Origin: Aulostomus chinensis
Lineage: Eukaryota > Chordata > Actinopteri > Syngnathiformes > Aulostomidae
Length of the DNA stretch: 64,000 bases
Direction of reading: 5' to 3'
Assembly: GCA_037954235.1 (NCBI GenBank)
Contig: JBBMOA010000014.1
Coordinates: 22,044,773-22,108,772 of the forward strand
Of this stretch, positions 61,224-64,000 are shown one piece after another (position 1 is the first letter of the stretch; each line of letters opens with the position of its first letter). Under the pieces are notes generated by a model, which saw nothing but the letters and a program-made list of their open reading frames with translations, had not been told where the DNA came from and ran no database searches. The translations under genes were made by a program, and so were the position numbers.

Positions 61224-62899
61224 TGCATTGCTTCTTTGTAAACAAATTCCCCCATTTTCTCTTTTATTCTGACAGATTTCTTTGTGGTTAGATGTTAAAA
61301 ATAACTGGAAAAATAGCTGAAGTTGTTCCACGGTGGATACTAAAGACAACCTGTTGCTTCCAAGGACTGCCAGAGATAGAGCTGAGGAGCATAAATCAAG
61401 AAAGAGGAGCTCCAGGGTCCTGATGAGAGCAGCAGACCATTCTGAGGAAGACTGTGGCTCCCAGAGTTGGCGAGGGAAGGAGCAGATTGTCGGGCTAGAG
61501 GCCGGAGAACGGGGGGCTGTGGAAGGAGAGGTCTCTGGGGGAGGAGTCGGGGGTCTTCAGTATAAATACAACAGTGATAACAAGGGAGTTTGGGTAATAA
61601 ATGACCCTGGAGTAGGAAGTCTCTGAACAGGAACTATACATACACCTGTGACTGATGCCTCCCAGATGTACTGAGAGTGTCTTAAAAACACACACACACA
61701 AACACACACATGCTCTGAGCACAACCAAAAGAATAGAAACGGCTCAATTTTGAGTCACTGATGTGTATTGCCTGTCCTGATGTCACCTGTGGAGTAAATA
61801 GGTAGAACAAATGAACGACTGGGGAGCTTCTTGACCTGAACACATGGAGGGAATCATTTGATCGGACCTCCAGCTTCGTCGGGGCCCCCCAGGAACCAGC
61901 AAGTTGTTGTGAGAAGTAACAGGAAAGCTGCATTTGTCTTCATCAGTGAGCCTTGGAGCAGATGATGAGGCTTCCTTCTCCTCTGTGACTCAGAACCAAC
62001 ACAGTGACTGTGCTCCAGGGTTCAGAGGGGCCCAACAACCATCACCCTGCAGACCTACAGAAAGGTTTAAAAGAGGTAACATCAGAGTGAAACCCTGGGA
62101 ATGGTATTTGGGAAATAGTTGCCATTCGTCTCCTTGCAGTGGACTCCTGCCCTGACGGGTGATTCCTCCATCTTTCACTCTGTCAGGAACATCAGTTTCA
62201 TTTCCAACAACCGTCTCTGGCCACATGTCGACTTCTGCTTCTTTTAAGTTTATTGTGTTTTTCTGTGACCTCAGTAGCCGTGGACAGTCGGCATCGCTGG
62301 AAACGAAGGTCTCCCTCAGTGTCTCCTGACTTTAAAGTACAAATAATAAAATGTCTTCAGAATCAGAGAACCACTTATTATCAGGTTGTTTTTCACAACA
62401 CAAGATATTCATTTGCACCAACACTCAAAAAAGAACGAGGTCATGAAAACAAGTCCTTAAAAAGGGTTGACCTTAAATGTAACACAACTTAAACCAAATC
62501 AACCTGTTTACAATATAGAAATATGCTGGGATGGCATATACACACCATTCATAGAAAGACTTGGTTTATAACTAAAAAAAAGTCCATGTGATGTTTGTGT
62601 GTTTTTTACTAAATAGAATCAGAGACGCTGGACCTCGTTCATCAAACGCTCTTCTTATGCACAAATCTGTTCTTTGCTCCTGAGTGAAATCTCACGGGCA
62701 GGAAGTTGAGACTGACTGGAGCTTCTTGCTCCTCGCCTCACCTGCCAGCAGCCATGTTTATCTCAAGCAGGAGTTTTCAACAGTCAAGGACAGTTCCCAT
62801 GGCGATGAGCCCATGGCAGAGAGGTACTACCAGTCTGCAGAGTGGGCAGAGTGGACGTGACTGTGCACTCTTGACCTTCAACAGATAAAGAAGCAGGTG
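61224..62899. other. Region downstream of itpa, no gene seen
   Basis: No coding exon, RNA or repeat family recognised. Short CA tract at about 61688-61709. Confidence 0.5.
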
Positions 62900-62909
62900 G
62901 GGGGAAATG

Positions 62910-63240
62910 TGTGTGTGTGCCAGGTAATTATGGTTCTCCACAGATTATCTCAGCAATATTAGAGTATAAGGAGATGACCAACCAATCAGAAGAGGGAACC
63001 GCCCTGCAGTGAAGACGATCCACCTGCATTTGAAACATTGTTTCTATAAAACACTGGGTCAGGGACAGAACGGCGTCTTCATCAGACTTTGTGAACTGAC
63101 ACACACTCTGCTGTGACCAGGGAGGGATAGACACCGACCCAGAGCTCTGTACAACTTGGGCGATCATCTTGCGTCGTGTGAATAAATTCTCTTGATTGTA
63201 CTCATTGGTCTCCTGCCTGTTTGTGGTTCCCAGCTCCAAC
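62910..63240 (+). mobile_element. Possible solo LTR
   Basis: CCAAT (62980-62984), a TATA-like TATAAAA (63046-63052) and AATAAA (63181-63186) followed by a T-rich GT-rich stretch occur in promoter-to-polyadenylation order within about 300 bp, as in the U3-R of a retrovirus-like LTR. No matching partner, coding region or target duplication was identified, and the ends are approximate. Confidence 0.3.
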
Positions 63241-64000
63241 CGCCAACGAACACGCCGGCTAAGGTTGAGCGAGGTCCTGTGGTTTGGGCCGACACCTGGA
63301 ATCTTTTCAGACAATTCAGTTTAGCATACGTTTTAGCTGAAGTCCTCTATGTTGTCGCTTCTCCACCTGGTGATTTGAACACCAAAAAGAAAAAAAATAT
63401 ATATATATAATATTAGGAGGGTTGTAAAAATATTAAACAAAATCAGAAAAAGGTCAATAAATGTGTTTTCTGGATGTTCTTAAACTCTCCACAGCCTGTT
63501 TTCCATGCTGATCGTTTCATAAATGAAACAGTCCATCATATCACAGCCCAGTCTGTTCACTACCACTGCACAAGAAGTACGGCAGGAACTGATCTTCAAC
63601 AACAGAACCTGCAGAGCTGAATCTGGCCTGACCTGCGAGTCAAAAGCCTGCCCCAGTCTCCCCAGACTTTATTGGAAAGAGAAGCCATAACAGAATGTTT
63701 GGCTGTTGTGGTTGATGAAGGAATGAACCTCACAGGCAGGACGGGACGCCTGATTTTATGAGACCCCGAGCTATCGTGATTGCAGCGGCGGATCAGGAGG
63801 GTTAGATGCAGCTTCACAGAAACAGACTGTTTTCCCTCAGTTTATTACGCAACACCACTCTGAATTCCCCTGCAGTGACGAGCAGTATTCAACAGTAATG
63901 TTCTATTCCAACGTGGGGAAAATGTGATTTACTGCCTTCTGCGTGAGTCAAGAATTCTAAATTTGAAAAGGTTTGTTTTTAACTTCAAAGCAAAAATTAA
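63241..64000. other. Right-edge sequence, nothing recognised
   Basis: AT-rich; a short (TA)n run at about 63397-63408. No gene supported on either strand. Confidence 0.5.

Overview
The window is vertebrate nuclear DNA, almost certainly from a teleost fish. Genes are split into many short exons with GT-AG introns, and non-coding sequence is rich in long CA/TG microsatellites, poly-G runs and fish-type interspersed repeats. Every recognised protein has a clear vertebrate orthologue. No prokaryotic, phage or CRISPR-like system is present, and most open frames in the window are chance frames in introns or simple repeats.

Layout, left to right. (1) 70-20042, minus strand: the first five coding exons of suco (SUN-domain ossification factor), cut by the left edge; intron 1 alone is about 16.6 kb. 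(2) 20043-21242: head-to-head intergenic promoter region. (3) 21243-23433, plus: tmed5, a p24 cargo receptor in four exons. (4) 26988-27956, plus: pigc, a GPI-GlcNAc transferase subunit with two coding exons. (5) 32183-52368, minus: a dynamin, best called dnm3, with 19 coding exons placed base by base in continuous frame; a likely last exon lies near 30.7 kb. The largest intron in the 3' half carries, on the opposite strand, the miR-199 and miR-214 hairpins, the hallmark of the DNM3OS/DNM3 locus. (6) 54405-58183, minus: mettl13 (eef1aknmt), nine exons, 690 residues. (7) 58430-61118, plus: itpa, eight exons, 198 residues, sharing a roughly 250-bp divergent promoter with mettl13. (8) 61224-64000: no gene recognised; a possible solo LTR.

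The order suco, pigc, dnm3 with antisense miR-199/214, mettl13 matches human chromosome 1q24 and supports dnm3 rather than dnm1 or dnm2. tmed5 and itpa lie elsewhere in human, so their presence is specific to the fish arrangement. The genes do not form one pathway: they cover ER membrane organisation, early secretory traffic, GPI-anchor synthesis, endocytic membrane fission, eEF1A methylation and nucleotide-pool cleansing.

The most interesting observations are the mirror-miRNA potential of the miR-214 hairpin (miR-3120 on the dynamin strand), a 156-bp hAT MITE with a perfect 8-bp target duplication inside a telomere-like 35-bp minisatellite element, and long dinucleotide repeats placed within tens of bases of several dnm3 splice sites.
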